Shown here piece by piece: positions 8,460 to 17,008 of a DNA stretch of 64,000 bases. The translations under genes were made by a program, and so were the position numbers. The DNA lies in contig NZ_JAHHZO010000004.1 in assembly GCF_018760785.1 (NCBI RefSeq), forward strand, positions 62,001 to 126,000. Direction: 5' to 3'. This DNA is from Rhizobium sp. CSW-27 (GTDB lineage: Bacteria > Pseudomonadota > Alphaproteobacteria > Rhizobiales > Rhizobiaceae). The stretch's first letter is position 1, and each line of letters starts with the position of its first letter. The notes under the pieces are model-generated. The model saw only the letters and a list, made by a program, of their open reading frames with translations. It had not been told where the DNA came from and made no database searches.

Positions 8460-10031
8460 ATGCTGGCCGCAATGTCCACGAAGACCCCCTACTACATCAC
8501 GACCGCCATCTCCTATCCGAACGGCAAGCCGCATATCGGCCATGCCTATGAGCTGATTGCGACCGACGCCATGGCGCGTTTCCAGCGGCTCGACGGCAAG
8601 GATGTGTTCTTCCTGACCGGGACGGACGAACATGGCCAGAAGATGCAGCAGACGGCCCGCAACGAGGGGATTACCCCGGAAGCACTGGCCGAGCGCAATT
8701 CGAACGAATTCCGCGCCATGGGCACGCTGCTCAACGCTTCGAACGACGATTTCATCCGCACCACCGAACAGCGTCATCATGCGACGGTGCAGGAGGTCTG
8801 GCGTCGCATGGCCGCCAATGGCGACATCTACAAGGACAGCTATGCCGGCTGGTATTCGGTCCGCGACGAGGCCTATTACCAGGAAGAAGAAACCGAAGTT
8901 CGGCCCGACGGGGTGCGCTACGGTCCCCAGGGCACGCCGGTCGAATGGGTGGAGGAGGAAAGCTATTTCTTCAAGCTCTCCGCCTATGAAGACAAGCTCC
9001 TGAAACTCTACGAGGATCAGCCGGATTTCATCGGTCCGAACGAGCGCCGCAACGAGGTCGTCTCCTTCGTCAAATCGGGTCTCAAGGATCTGTCGATTTC
9101 GCGCACGACCTTCGACTGGGGCATCAAGGTGCCGGGCGACGACAAACACGTGATGTATGTCTGGGTCGATGCGCTGACCAACTACATCACCGCCACCGGT
9201 TATGTCGAAGATGAGAACGGTCCGCGCGCCAAATACTGGCCGGCGGACGCCCATATCATCGGCAAGGACATCATCCGTTTCCACGCCGTCTACTGGCCGG
9301 CCTTCCTGATGTCGGCAGGTCTGCCGCTGCCGAAACGCGTCTACGCCCACGGCTTCCTTCTCAACAAGGGCGAGAAGATGTCGAAGTCGCTCGGCAATGT
9401 GGTGGATCCGGTCAATCTGGTGAACCATTTCGGCCTCGACCAGGTGCGTTATTTCTTCCTGCGCGAAGTTTCCTTCGGCCAGGACGGCAGCTATTCGGAA
9501 GAGGGGATTGCCACCCGCATCAACGCCGACCTCGCCAACGGCATCGGCAACCTTGCCTCGCGCTCGCTGTCGATGATCGCCAAAAACTGCGAGGGCAGGG
9601 TGCCGCAGCCGGGCGCCCTGACGGAGGCCGACAGGGCGATCCTCGCCACCGCCGACGAGGCAATCGCCATCTGCCGCGAGGAAATGGGTCGCCAGCAGGT
9701 GCACAAGGCGGTGGCCGCCGTGATCAACATCGTCAACGAGGCCGACCGGTATTTTGCCGCCCAGGAGCCGTGGGTGCTGCGCAAGACCGATGTGCCGCGC
9801 ATGGAAACGGTGCTGTGGGTGACCGCCGAGGTGGTGCGCGAAATCGCCATCCTGTTCCAGCCGATCATGCCGCAATCCGCCGCCAAGATTCTTGATCTGG
9901 TGGCCGTGGCCGAGGAAGACCGCGTGTTTGCCAAGCTGGGCGAGGCGGGTCGCCTGAAACCCGGCACGGAACTGCCCGCTCCCTCGCCGGTTTTCCCGCG
10001 CTATGTGGCGCCGGACGCCGACAAGGCCTGA
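8460..10031 (+). CDS. metG: Methionine-tRNA ligase
   Basis: 523 residues of a class I aminoacyl-tRNA synthetase. HIGH appears in KPHIGHAYE near residue 22, [10 protein letters not shown] follows, and KMSKSLGN lies near 305. No cysteine zinc knuckles occur in the connective peptide (about 125-180), and there is no C-terminal tRNA-binding EMAPII-like domain, so this is the short zinc-free type. It charges tRNA-Met for initiation and elongation. The start may be 8460 or the in-frame ATG at 8472; neither has a strong ribosome-binding site. It lies 99 bases after holB and 4 before tatD. Confidence 0.95.
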   Translation: MLAAMSTKTPYYITTAISYPNGKPHIGHAYELIATDAMARFQRLDGKDVFFLTGTDEHGQKMQQTARNEGITPEALAERNSNEFRAMGTLLNASNDDFIRTTEQRHHATVQEVWRRMAANGDIYKDSYAGWYSVRDEAYYQEEETEVRPDGVRYGPQGTPVEWVEEESYFFKLSAYEDKLLKLYEDQPDFIGPNERRNEVVSFVKSGLKDLSISRTTFDWGIKVPGDDKHVMYVWVDALTNYITATGYVEDENGPRAKYWPADAHIIGKDIIRFHAVYWPAFLMSAGLPLPKRVYAHGFLLNKGEKMSKSLGNVVDPVNLVNHFGLDQVRYFFLREVSFGQDGSYSEEGIATRINADLANGIGNLASRSLSMIAKNCEGRVPQPGALTEADRAILATADEAIAICREEMGRQQVHKAVAAVINIVNEADRYFAAQEPWVLRKTDVPRMETVLWVTAEVVREIAILFQPIMPQSAAKILDLVAVAEEDRVFAKLGEAGRLKPGTELPAPSPVFPRYVAPDADKA

Positions 10032-10035
10032 GTTC

Positions 10036-10818
10036 ATGCTGATCGATACCCACTGCCATCTGGATTTTGCCGATTTCGACGCAGAACGCGACGAATTGGT
10101 GGTGCGCGCCCATGCCGCGGGCGTCGCCCAGATGGTGACGATCTCGACGCGGGTGAAAAAGCTGCCGACGCTTCTCGCGCTCACCGAACGCTATCCCTCG
10201 GTGTTCTGTTCGGTCGGCACGCATCCGAACAATGCCAATGAGGAACTCGACGTCACCGCCGACGATCTGGTGCAGCTTGCCGAAAGCCATGACAAGATCG
10301 TCGCGATCGGCGAGGCGGGCCTCGATTATTTCTACGACACCCAGACGCCCGCCGACCAGCAGACGGGCTTTCGCCGGCATATCGAGGCGGCGCGGCGCAC
10401 GCAGCTTCCGCTCGTCATCCACAGCCGCAGCGCCGACGAGGACATGGCGGCGATCCTGACCGAGGAAACCGGGAAGGGCGCCTTCCCCTTCATCCTGCAC
10501 TGCTTTTCCGCCGGCCAGGCGCTGGCCGATTGCGGTGTGGCGCTGGGCGGCTACATTTCCTTTTCCGGCATCCTGACGTTTCCGAAATCCGAAGAGATCC
10601 GGGAGATCGCGAAGACTGTACCGCTCGACCGGCTGCTGGTGGAGACCGACGCACCCTATCTTGCGCCCAAACGCTGGCGCGGCAAACGCAACGAGCCGTC
10701 CTACGTGGTCAACACGGCAGAGGTTCTGGCGGAGGTGAAGGGCGTTTCCTACGAGGAGATGGCCGGCATTACCACGGAGAATGCGTTCCGCTGCTTTTCG
10801 AAGATGACCAGGGTGTGA
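10036..10818 (+). CDS. tatD: TatD family metal-dependent deoxyribonuclease
   Basis: 260 residues of a TIM-barrel amidohydrolase-like nuclease. The metal ligands are visible: DTHCHLDF at the N-terminus, GEAGLDYFYD near residue 95, VIHSRSA near 128, HCFS near 155, and LLVETDAPYLAP near 205. TatD proteins act as 3'-5' DNases or in repair and quality control. It begins 5 bases after the metG stop, and its own stop overlaps the next gene's GTG, so it sits tightly in the operon. Confidence 0.92.
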   Translation: MLIDTHCHLDFADFDAERDELVVRAHAAGVAQMVTISTRVKKLPTLLALTERYPSVFCSVGTHPNNANEELDVTADDLVQLAESHDKIVAIGEAGLDYFYDTQTPADQQTGFRRHIEAARRTQLPLVIHSRSADEDMAAILTEETGKGAFPFILHCFSAGQALADCGVALGGYISFSGILTFPKSEEIREIAKTVPLDRLLVETDAPYLAPKRWRGKRNEPSYVVNTAEVLAEVKGVSYEEMAGITTENAFRCFSKMTRV

Positions 10819-11642
10819 GACCGGTGGCGGGTCTGCGGCAGCGGTTCACCATCCTTGGCTGCGCCTCGTCGCCCGGTGTGCCGCGGCTCGATGGCGACTG
10901 GGGCGCCTGCGATCCGACCGAGCCACGCAACCGCCGCCGGCGCGCCGCCTTCCTCGTCGAGCAGATTGCCGAGGACGGCGCGACAACCACCGTCGTCGTC
11001 GACACGGGTCCGGATTTTCGCGAGCAGATGATTTCCGCCGGCGTCACCCGGATCGACGCCGTGCTCTACACGCATGCGCATGCCGATCACCTGCACGGGA
11101 TCGATGACGTGCGCGGCTATTTTCATTCGCAGCGCATGCGCATCCCGATCTTCGCCGATCCATTCACCATGGGGCGCATCCGACAGGGATTCGGATATTG
11201 CCTGGAAACGCCGCCGGGCGGCAATTATCCGCCGATTGTCGAACCGAGGCTGATCGAGGATCTGGCGCAGCCGATCACCGTCAGCGGTCCGGGCGGCGCG
11301 CTGTCCTTTAAGGCACATCGACAGGTGCATGGCGATATCCAGTCACTCGGCTTTCGCATCGGCAACGTGGCCTATTGCAGCGATGTGAGCGACTTTCCGG
11401 ACGAGAGTGTCGCGGCGCTTCAGGATCTCGACGTGCTGATCATCGACGCGCTCCAGTACCGGCCGCATCCGAGCCATCTGTCGCTCGACCAGGCGCTGGC
11501 CTGGATTGAGCGGCTGAAGCCAAAACGCGCCATCCTGACCCACATGCATATTCCGCTGGATTATCGCACGGTGCTGGACGAGACACCGGCGCATGTGGAG
11601 CCGGCCTATGACGGGATGCGCTTCGAGTTCGACCTGACCTAA
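10815..11642 (+). CDS. MBL-fold metallo-hydrolase (PhnP-like)
   Basis: 275 residues of a metallo-beta-lactamase fold hydrolase. The zinc motif THAHADHLHGIDD lies near residue 90, a second ligand region is VHGDIQSLGFRIG, then YCSDVSDFP and THMHIPLDY toward the C-terminus. It resembles PhnP phosphodiesterases, which cut cyclic phosphoribose; the rhizobial tatD-linked copy has no proven substrate. The start is the GTG at 10815 that overlaps the tatD stop (GTGA); another GTG lies at 10824. The early GCASSPGVPR motif is usual for this subgroup. Confidence 0.88.
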   Translation: MRPVAGLRQRFTILGCASSPGVPRLDGDWGACDPTEPRNRRRRAAFLVEQIAEDGATTTVVVDTGPDFREQMISAGVTRIDAVLYTHAHADHLHGIDDVRGYFHSQRMRIPIFADPFTMGRIRQGFGYCLETPPGGNYPPIVEPRLIEDLAQPITVSGPGGALSFKAHRQVHGDIQSLGFRIGNVAYCSDVSDFPDESVAALQDLDVLIIDALQYRPHPSHLSLDQALAWIERLKPKRAILTHMHIPLDYRTVLDETPAHVEPAYDGMRFEFDLT

Positions 11643-11702
11643 GGCGGCGGCAAGCCATTCTGTGGGTTGCAGATATGGCTTTGTTCCATAATCCACCTTA
11701 TC

Positions 11703-11745
11703 CTGCATTTGGATCTGGCCGGGTATATTCTATTCCCAAATGCAG
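11703..11745. repeat. Ten-base inverted repeat between convergent genes
   Basis: CTGCATTTGG (11703-11712) and its exact complement CCAAATGCAG (11736-11745) flank a 23-base A/T-rich spacer. It lies between the ends of the MBL hydrolase and the SnoaL-like gene. It has neither a GC-rich stem nor a T tract, so it is not a standard terminator. It may be a regulator site, an attenuated hairpin or the remnant of a small mobile repeat. Confidence 0.4.
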
Positions 11746-11768
11746 CACGGTCGTCGAATGCCCTGCTG

Positions 11769-12158
11769 CTAAAGGATCCTTGGCTCGCCCAGCTTGAACC
11801 AGGCCTTGGCGATCCTGCCCTCCGACACCTCGTAGAGGCAGATCACGTCCACCTCGCCCTTGCCGTCCGGAAAATTGCGTGTGACGACCTCATGATCCAT
11901 CACGAGATTTCCAACGCAGGCGCGCTGGATGAGTTTGCCGTAGAGGTCCGGTTCGCGGAAACGTTCGACATGGCGGGCACGGACTTCCGCGGCGCTGGAG
12001 GCCAGAAGCGTATCGGGAAACGCGTAGTACTGGCAGTCGTCTGCCCACCAGAGCATGAAGGCGTCGATGTCGCGGGCATTGTAGGCGTCCAGTTGCCGTT
12101 CGACCGGCAACAGGATGTCCGCCGTGGTCGAGGTGTCACCGCTGCTCACCGTCGTCAC
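11769..12158 (-). CDS. SnoaL-like / NTF2-fold protein
   Basis: 129 residues that fit a cone-like NTF2 fold: an opening helix with VERQLDAYNARDIDAFM, WWADDCQYYAFPD, a helix RARHVERF, and beta strands ending in ICLYEVSEGRIAKAWFKLG. Members are small hydrolases, isomerases or binding proteins acting on hydrophobic ligands; the activity here is unknown. The start is a GTG that overlaps the stop of the upstream small membrane-protein gene (GTGA), so translation is coupled. A longer frame to 12284 runs through that gene and is not used. Confidence 0.8.
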   Translation of the reverse strand: MTTVSSGDTSTTADILLPVERQLDAYNARDIDAFMLWWADDCQYYAFPDTLLASSAAEVRARHVERFREPDLYGKLIQRACVGNLVMDHEVVTRNFPDGKGEVDVICLYEVSEGRIAKAWFKLGEPRIL

Positions 12159-12349
12159 AGCGATGCGCCGGGGATGGAGCCGCCGAGTTGCGGTTCGACG
12201 AACTGGAAATAGGCCCAGGCCGCGGCAAACAGCGCCAGAATGATCACGATCGCCAGAGGCCGCCCGATCCGCGGCGGGCGCCATTTCGGTGGGCCGGATT
12301 TCGGCGCCTTTTCCGGTTTCGGCTTTTGGAATTTGATGACGTTGCTCAT
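12155..12349 (-). CDS. Small single-span membrane protein
   Basis: 64 residues: a basic, proline- and lysine-rich head (KFQKPKPEKAPKSGPPKW), one hydrophobic helix (LAIVIILALFAAAWAYFQF), and a short tail. Positive residues before the helix predict a cytoplasmic N-terminus. Its stop overlaps the GTG of the SnoaL-like gene. I do not recognise a family; the coupling suggests that the two proteins work together, perhaps at the inner membrane. Confidence 0.7.
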   Translation of the reverse strand: MSNVIKFQKPKPEKAPKSGPPKWRPPRIGRPLAIVIILALFAAAWAYFQFVEPQLGGSIPGASL

Positions 12350-12811
12350 ACCCGATCCATTACAGGTTCGAAGATCTTCTGCCTAGCCAGATACAGGATT
12401 CGTCGCCGGTTCCGAAGCCCGTCCTTGCTTGTGTCTTTCCCGCGCGCGGGCCGGAAGGTGTTGTAATTGCGGCAGGATTCCTGGCCGATAAGCGACATGG
12501 TGGCCCCACCTACCCGCCCCCAACACACAAAATCTAGATTTTTTCATGGACTTTGGAACTTTTGGACTATATCTAGAGACACACAAGCGCTGTCTTGCCG
12601 TGACGTTCGGTGGAAAGGCGCCTTTGTGATTATTCTGCTGCCGGATCGAGCGCTTCATGCCCCGGCAGCCCACCAGCACGGACACTGCGGCGCCTCTGCC
12701 GTGAACGAAAACAGATCGCGTTCTCCCGGCTGCTCGCAAGGGCCGCCGGTGATGAACCTTTCGCCAATAAAGGAGCGTTCCCCAGCTAGCGAGCCGGGGG
12801 CTTGATTGCTT
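12350..12811. other. Gene-free control region upstream of the betaine transporter
   Basis: 462 bases between two divergent units. From about 12525 to 12590 the DNA turns AT-rich and contains a 14-base perfect palindrome, AAAATCTAGATTTT (12529-12542), followed by CTATATCTAGAG. These look like operator and promoter elements of the transporter operon. No protein-coding frame in the region is credible. Confidence 0.5.
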
Positions 12812-14044
12812 ATGGCTATGACAACTGAAACCGACGGGACGGCGAAAGCCGGAACGCCCAAGATCAGTCTGAAATCCGTCTTCAAGGTGTTTGGCGAGCG
12901 GCCGGAAAAGGCGCTCGAACTTTACCGGTCCGGCAAGTCGAAGGCCGAGGTCCACGCCGAAACCGGCAATTCCATCGGCGTCCTCGACGCCAGCTTCGAC
13001 GTTTATCCCGGCGAAATCTTCGTCATCATGGGCCTGTCCGGCTCGGGAAAATCCACGCTATTGCGTCTGCTCAACCGTCTGATCGACCCCACCTCCGGTT
13101 CGATTGCCATCGACGGCGAGGACATCACCCGCATGTCGCGCCGCGAGCTGATCGAGCTTCGCCGTCGCGACATCAGCATGGTGTTCCAGTCCTTTGCGCT
13201 GCTGCCCAACCGCACGGTGCTCAACAATGCCGCCTTCGGCCTGGAAGTGGCGGGCATGGGGGACGCGGAACGCCACCGGAAGGCGCGGGCGGCGCTGGAA
13301 GCCGTCGGCCTTGCCGGCTATGCCGACAGCCGGCCTGACCAGCTGTCCGGCGGCATGAAGCAGCGTGTCGGGCTTGCCCGCGCCCTGGCGAGCGAGCCGA
13401 CAATCCTTCTGATGGACGAGGCCTTTTCGGCCCTCGATCCGCTGATCCGCACGGAAATGCAGGACGAACTCGTGCGGCTGCAGTCCGAACACAGCCGCAC
13501 CATCGTTTTCGTCAGCCATGACCTTGATGAGGCGATGCGGATCGGCGACCGGATCTGCATCATGCAGGACGGTGCCGTGATCCAGGTCGGCACGCCGGAC
13601 GAGATCGTGATGAACCCGGCCAATGACTACATCCGTTCCTTCTTCCGCAATGTCGATGTCAGCCAGGTGTTCAAGGCCGGCGATGTGGCGCGCCAGACGC
13701 AGGTGACCATCATCGAACGCCAGGGCGTGTCGGCGGCCGCTGCTCTCGAGCGCATGAAGAACTACGATCGCGACTACGCCATCATCCTCGGCCGCGACAA
13801 GACCTATCACGGCATGGTCAGCCAGGCTTCGCTGATCGAGAAGGTGCGAGCCAGGGATGCCGATCCCTATCGCAGCGCCTTCATCCGCGATGTGGAGGCC
13901 ATTCCGGCCGACGAACCGCTGTCGAATGTGCTCGGCCGTGTCGCTTCCAGCCCCTGGCCCGTTCCGGTGGTGGACCAGCGCAACCGTTATGTGGGCTCCA
14001 TCAGCAAGTCCGCCCTGCTGGAAACGCTCGATCGCGCCGGCTGA
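12812..14044 (+). CDS. Glycine betaine/proline-type ABC transporter ATP-binding protein
   Basis: About 410 residues. Walker A is GLSGSGKST near residue 72, the Q-loop is MVFQSFALLP, the signature LSGGMKQRVGLARALA, Walker B TILLMDEAFSALDP, and the switch His lies in VFVSHDLDEA. After the ATPase the chain continues with a two-part CBS-like regulatory region (about 285-410), as in ProV and OpuAA. It energises uptake of betaine-type osmolytes. ATG 12812 and 12818 are both possible starts, with a GGGGG stretch upstream. The permease begins 35 bases later and the binding protein follows. Confidence 0.93.
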   Translation: MAMTTETDGTAKAGTPKISLKSVFKVFGERPEKALELYRSGKSKAEVHAETGNSIGVLDASFDVYPGEIFVIMGLSGSGKSTLLRLLNRLIDPTSGSIAIDGEDITRMSRRELIELRRRDISMVFQSFALLPNRTVLNNAAFGLEVAGMGDAERHRKARAALEAVGLAGYADSRPDQLSGGMKQRVGLARALASEPTILLMDEAFSALDPLIRTEMQDELVRLQSEHSRTIVFVSHDLDEAMRIGDRICIMQDGAVIQVGTPDEIVMNPANDYIRSFFRNVDVSQVFKAGDVARQTQVTIIERQGVSAAAALERMKNYDRDYAIILGRDKTYHGMVSQASLIEKVRARDADPYRSAFIRDVEAIPADEPLSNVLGRVASSPWPVPVVDQRNRYVGSISKSALLETLDRAG

Positions 14045-14079
14045 TCGCCATTCCGCACGAGACCGAGAGAGGACATCCC

Positions 14080-14973
14080 ATGGATTTTGAAATCGGCAGC
14101 GGCGTCGATAAGGCCGTCAATTACGTACTCGACAACTATTCCCCTGCCCTCGACGTGATCGCCACCGCGATCGGCTTCGTCACGAGCGGCATCCTGAACC
14201 TGTTGAGCGCCATTCCGATGCCGGTCGGCATCGCCATCTTCGTGGTCCTGTCGCTGTGGCGGGTCGGCTTCGGCTTTGCCCTCTTTACCGGGCTGGCGCT
14301 GTGGCTGGTGCAGCACATGGGGCTGTGGGCCGCCACGATGGAAACGCTCGCTTTGGTAATCGCCTCCACCTTCCTGGCCATGATCATCGGTCTGCCGCTC
14401 GGCATCGCCATGGCGCGCAAGGACACGGTGGCCGCGGCGGTGCGCCCGGTGCTCGACCTGATGCAGACCATGCCGGCCTTCGTCTATCTCATTCCGGCGG
14501 CGATGTTCTTCGGCCTCGGCGCCGTTCCGGGAACCATCGCGACGGTCATTTTCGCGATGCCACCGGTCGTGCGCCTCACCAATCTCGGCATCCGCCAGGT
14601 GCATGGCGAGTTCATAGAGGCCGGCCAGGCCTTCGGCTGCACGCCGTCGCAGCTGCTGTTCAAGGTACAGCTGCCGAACGCGCTCCCCTCGATCATGGCC
14701 GGCATCAACCAGACGATCATGCTGTCGCTGTCGATGGTGGTCATCGCCTCCATGATCGGTGCGGGCGGCATCGGCAATACCGTGCTGACGGGCATCCAGC
14801 GCCTTGATGTCGGAACCGGCTTCGAAGGCGGCCTCGCAGTCGTCATCCTGGCGGTCATCCTCGACCGCATTACCCAGAGCTTGGGCAAGGAAGGGGTGGG
14901 ACTACGCCGCTTCCTCGTCTGGAAACCAGCGGAGAGCAAGGTGCCGCAGCCGCGCACCGCGACCTCCAGCTGA
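14080..14973 (+). CDS. Glycine betaine/proline-type ABC transporter permease
   Basis: 297 residues with about six membrane helices, starting with a ProW-like segment (LNLLSAIPMPVGIAIFVVLSLW). The cytoplasmic coupling motif typical of binding-protein-dependent permeases is seen as EAGQAFGCTPSQLLFKVQLP near residue 180, followed by MIGAGGIGNTVL. GAGAGGACATCCC gives a good ribosome-binding site before ATG. It forms the translocation channel for the ATPase and binding protein around it. Confidence 0.93.
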   Translation: MDFEIGSGVDKAVNYVLDNYSPALDVIATAIGFVTSGILNLLSAIPMPVGIAIFVVLSLWRVGFGFALFTGLALWLVQHMGLWAATMETLALVIASTFLAMIIGLPLGIAMARKDTVAAAVRPVLDLMQTMPAFVYLIPAAMFFGLGAVPGTIATVIFAMPPVVRLTNLGIRQVHGEFIEAGQAFGCTPSQLLFKVQLPNALPSIMAGINQTIMLSLSMVVIASMIGAGGIGNTVLTGIQRLDVGTGFEGGLAVVILAVILDRITQSLGKEGVGLRRFLVWKPAESKVPQPRTATSS

Positions 14974-15027
14974 ACGAGGGCGGGGTGGACCCCGCCGAAT
15001 GCGAACCTTTCGAAAGAAGGAGCAACC

Positions 15028-15912
15028 ATGTTCAAGACCCTCGCGTCGCTCGGCGCAACGATCGGCCTTGCCGCCGCCCTGATCAGCGGCACGGCATCCG
15101 CCACTCATGCCCAGGAAACCAAGCCGGTGAAGATCGGCTGGGCCGCCTGGTCGGATGCGGAATTCGTCACCAAGCTTGCCGCGAAGATCATCAAGGATGA
15201 TCTTGGCCGTGACGTGGACCTGGTGCAGACCGATGTCGCACCGCTTTACCAGGGCGTCAGCCGCGGCGACCTGGACCTGATGATGATGGCCTGGCTGCCG
15301 CAGACCCATGCCGACTACTATGCCAAGATCAAGGACCGCGTCGAAACGCTCGGCACGGTCTATGACGGTGCCAAGCTGGGCTGGGTGGTGCCGACCTACA
15401 TCCCCGAAAGCGAGATCGCCTCGATCGCCGACCTCAAGAAGGAGTCGGTGCGCGACAAGCTGAAGGGCACGATCGACGGCATCGATCCGGGCGCCGGCCT
15501 CACCCGCCTCTCGCAGGAAGCCGTGAAGACCTATGGCCTCGACGGCTACAAGCTGCAGATCTCCAGCGAAGCCGGCATGCTGACCTCGGTCGATCGCGCC
15601 TACCGCAACAAGAACTGGTTCGTTGCCACCTCCTGGAGCCCGCACTGGATGTTCGGCAAATATGAACTGCGCTACATCGCCGATCCCGAAAAGGCACTCG
15701 GCGATGCAGAACATGTCGACATCCTTGCCCGCAAGGACTTCGCCAAGGACAATCCGAAGGTCGCCGGCTTCCTGTCGCGCATGAAGCTGCCGATCGACGA
15801 TCTGCAGGCCGCCATGTTCAATGCGCAGGAAACCTCCTACGAACAGGCAGTCGACAAATACATCAAGGAGCATCCGGACCAGATCAAGAGCTGGCTCGGC
15901 GAAGAGGGCTGA
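15028..15912 (+). CDS. Glycine betaine-type ABC transporter substrate-binding protein
   Basis: 294 residues with a Sec signal peptide (about 1-29, cleaved near SATHAQE), then the OpuAC-type binding fold: KIGWAAWSDAEF, LMMMAWLPQTHADY, and SWSPHWMFGKYELRY. The Trp and Tyr residues in these segments match the aromatic cage used by this family for quaternary ammonium ligands. It is periplasmic and delivers ligand to the permease. AGAAGGAGCAACC precedes the ATG. Glycine betaine, choline or proline betaine are the likely ligands, but specificity cannot be read safely. Confidence 0.92.
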   Translation: MFKTLASLGATIGLAAALISGTASATHAQETKPVKIGWAAWSDAEFVTKLAAKIIKDDLGRDVDLVQTDVAPLYQGVSRGDLDLMMMAWLPQTHADYYAKIKDRVETLGTVYDGAKLGWVVPTYIPESEIASIADLKKESVRDKLKGTIDGIDPGAGLTRLSQEAVKTYGLDGYKLQISSEAGMLTSVDRAYRNKNWFVATSWSPHWMFGKYELRYIADPEKALGDAEHVDILARKDFAKDNPKVAGFLSRMKLPIDDLQAAMFNAQETSYEQAVDKYIKEHPDQIKSWLGEEG

Positions 15913-15989
15913 TCCTCGACCACGTTTCGCGGCAGGCCCATCGGCCTGTCGCGATCTCGATGAATTCGACGGGATGAAGGGGACTATCC

Positions 15990-16313
15990 ATGTGGCAGGA
16001 ACGCCATGATGCCGCGCTTGGCATCGATGATACGCTGGGGGGCCGCCTCTCGCTGGCCCGCGATGCGCTCGACCTTTCCCTTGAAGAGACGGCGCGCATC
16101 CTCGGCGTCGAACCCGAGACGCTGCGGGACTGGGAAAACGACCGGTCCGAGCCGCGCGCCAACCGGATCACCATGCTGGCCGGCGTGCTGAAGGTCAGTC
16201 TCTCCTGGCTGCTCAGCGGGCGGGGCCACGGCCCGAACTGGGACGACCTGACGGAGGTGCCGCCGCTCTCACCGGACCGCATGGCCGAACGGCGTCCGGC
16301 GCCCCGCTACTGA
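15990..16313 (+). CDS. XRE-family helix-turn-helix regulator
   Basis: 107 residues. A Cro/C1-type HTH covers about residues 20-75: LSLARDALDLSLEETARI, GVEPETLRDWEN and SEPRANRITMLAGVLKVSL, ending in SWLLSGRG. It is followed by a short polar tail. The gene starts 77 bases after the binding-protein gene and ends just before a terminator, so it is probably the last gene of the transporter unit. I infer control of osmolyte uptake, perhaps autoregulatory. Confidence 0.82.
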   Translation: MWQERHDAALGIDDTLGGRLSLARDALDLSLEETARILGVEPETLRDWENDRSEPRANRITMLAGVLKVSLSWLLSGRGHGPNWDDLTEVPPLSPDRMAERRPAPRY

Positions 16314-16337
16314 CGGCACACAGGGGATGAAGGATCG

Positions 16338-16366
16338 GGGCGACGCTTTCAGGAGCGTCGCCCTTT
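16338..16366 (+). terminator. Rho-independent terminator after the transporter/XRE unit
   Basis: GGGCGACGCT pairs perfectly with AGCGTCGCCC around a TTCAGG loop, followed by TTT. It lies 25 bases after the XRE stop. The rest of the gap to 16619 holds no credible gene. Confidence 0.85.
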
Positions 16367-16619
16367 GCATGTCCGGGCGCGATTTTCCGCTTGCCCGGTC
16401 CGAATCTGTTGACCTTGCGGCGCGAAGCAGTGATGTGTGCGGCCAGACGATTCAGGGCGTGCTTCGTCGGGTCTCCCGGCGGGGAACCCGGTGCGGTCCG
16501 GATCGTTCGCCAACCGTCGATGGCGCAGCCGCACGCATGGCGCGTGGCAAGCCAGACGCAAGGCGGTGCATCTAGTCTCGCTTCCCATGGCCGGGATGGA
16601 CACGGTGCGCGAAAGGGGC

Positions 16620-16784
16620 ATGAACATGAACGAGATGGACGGGCAGATGGAACTGCAGGACGCAGCAATCGCACTTTTCCTGGAGGAAAACGATCTGGAT
16701 CAGATCACCGACATCCTCGTTGCAGCCCTTGATGACGCACTTCGGCTGATGTTCGAGGACATCGCCCAGGATACCGTTCACTGA
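16620..16784 (+). CDS. Small acidic protein of unknown function
   Basis: 54 residues, strongly acidic, predicted mainly helical: MELQDAAIALFLEEND followed by LDQITDILVAALDDALRLM. GAAAGGGGC gives a good ribosome-binding site before the ATG; an in-frame ATG at 16587 is less well placed. The regular spacing of Leu, Ile and Asp suggests an amphipathic helical hairpin. No family is recognised. It stands alone between the terminator and the UPF0104 gene. Confidence 0.55.
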   Translation: MNMNEMDGQMELQDAAIALFLEENDLDQITDILVAALDDALRLMFEDIAQDTVH

Positions 16785-17008
16785 ACGGTAAGGCTTCGCC
16801 GGCCATCGCCAGGGAAGCCCGCTGTACCGACCCCGGATGAGGGCCTCGGCTCGTTACCCGGCCAGCTGTCGGAACCAGAACCACGGTGATCCGTTGACCT
16901 GCACTTCTTCAGGTGGGCGATCATGGTGACGGCGAGACATAATTTTCCGATCCGCTTCAAGGCGACATCCGTGCCGGTTGCGCATGCGCCTCTCGGAGCG
17001 TTGCTGGC

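Noticed and set aside
6969-10184. Open frame of about 1,070 codons on the minus strand
   Set aside because: Antisense to tmk, holB and metG and without recognisable domains.
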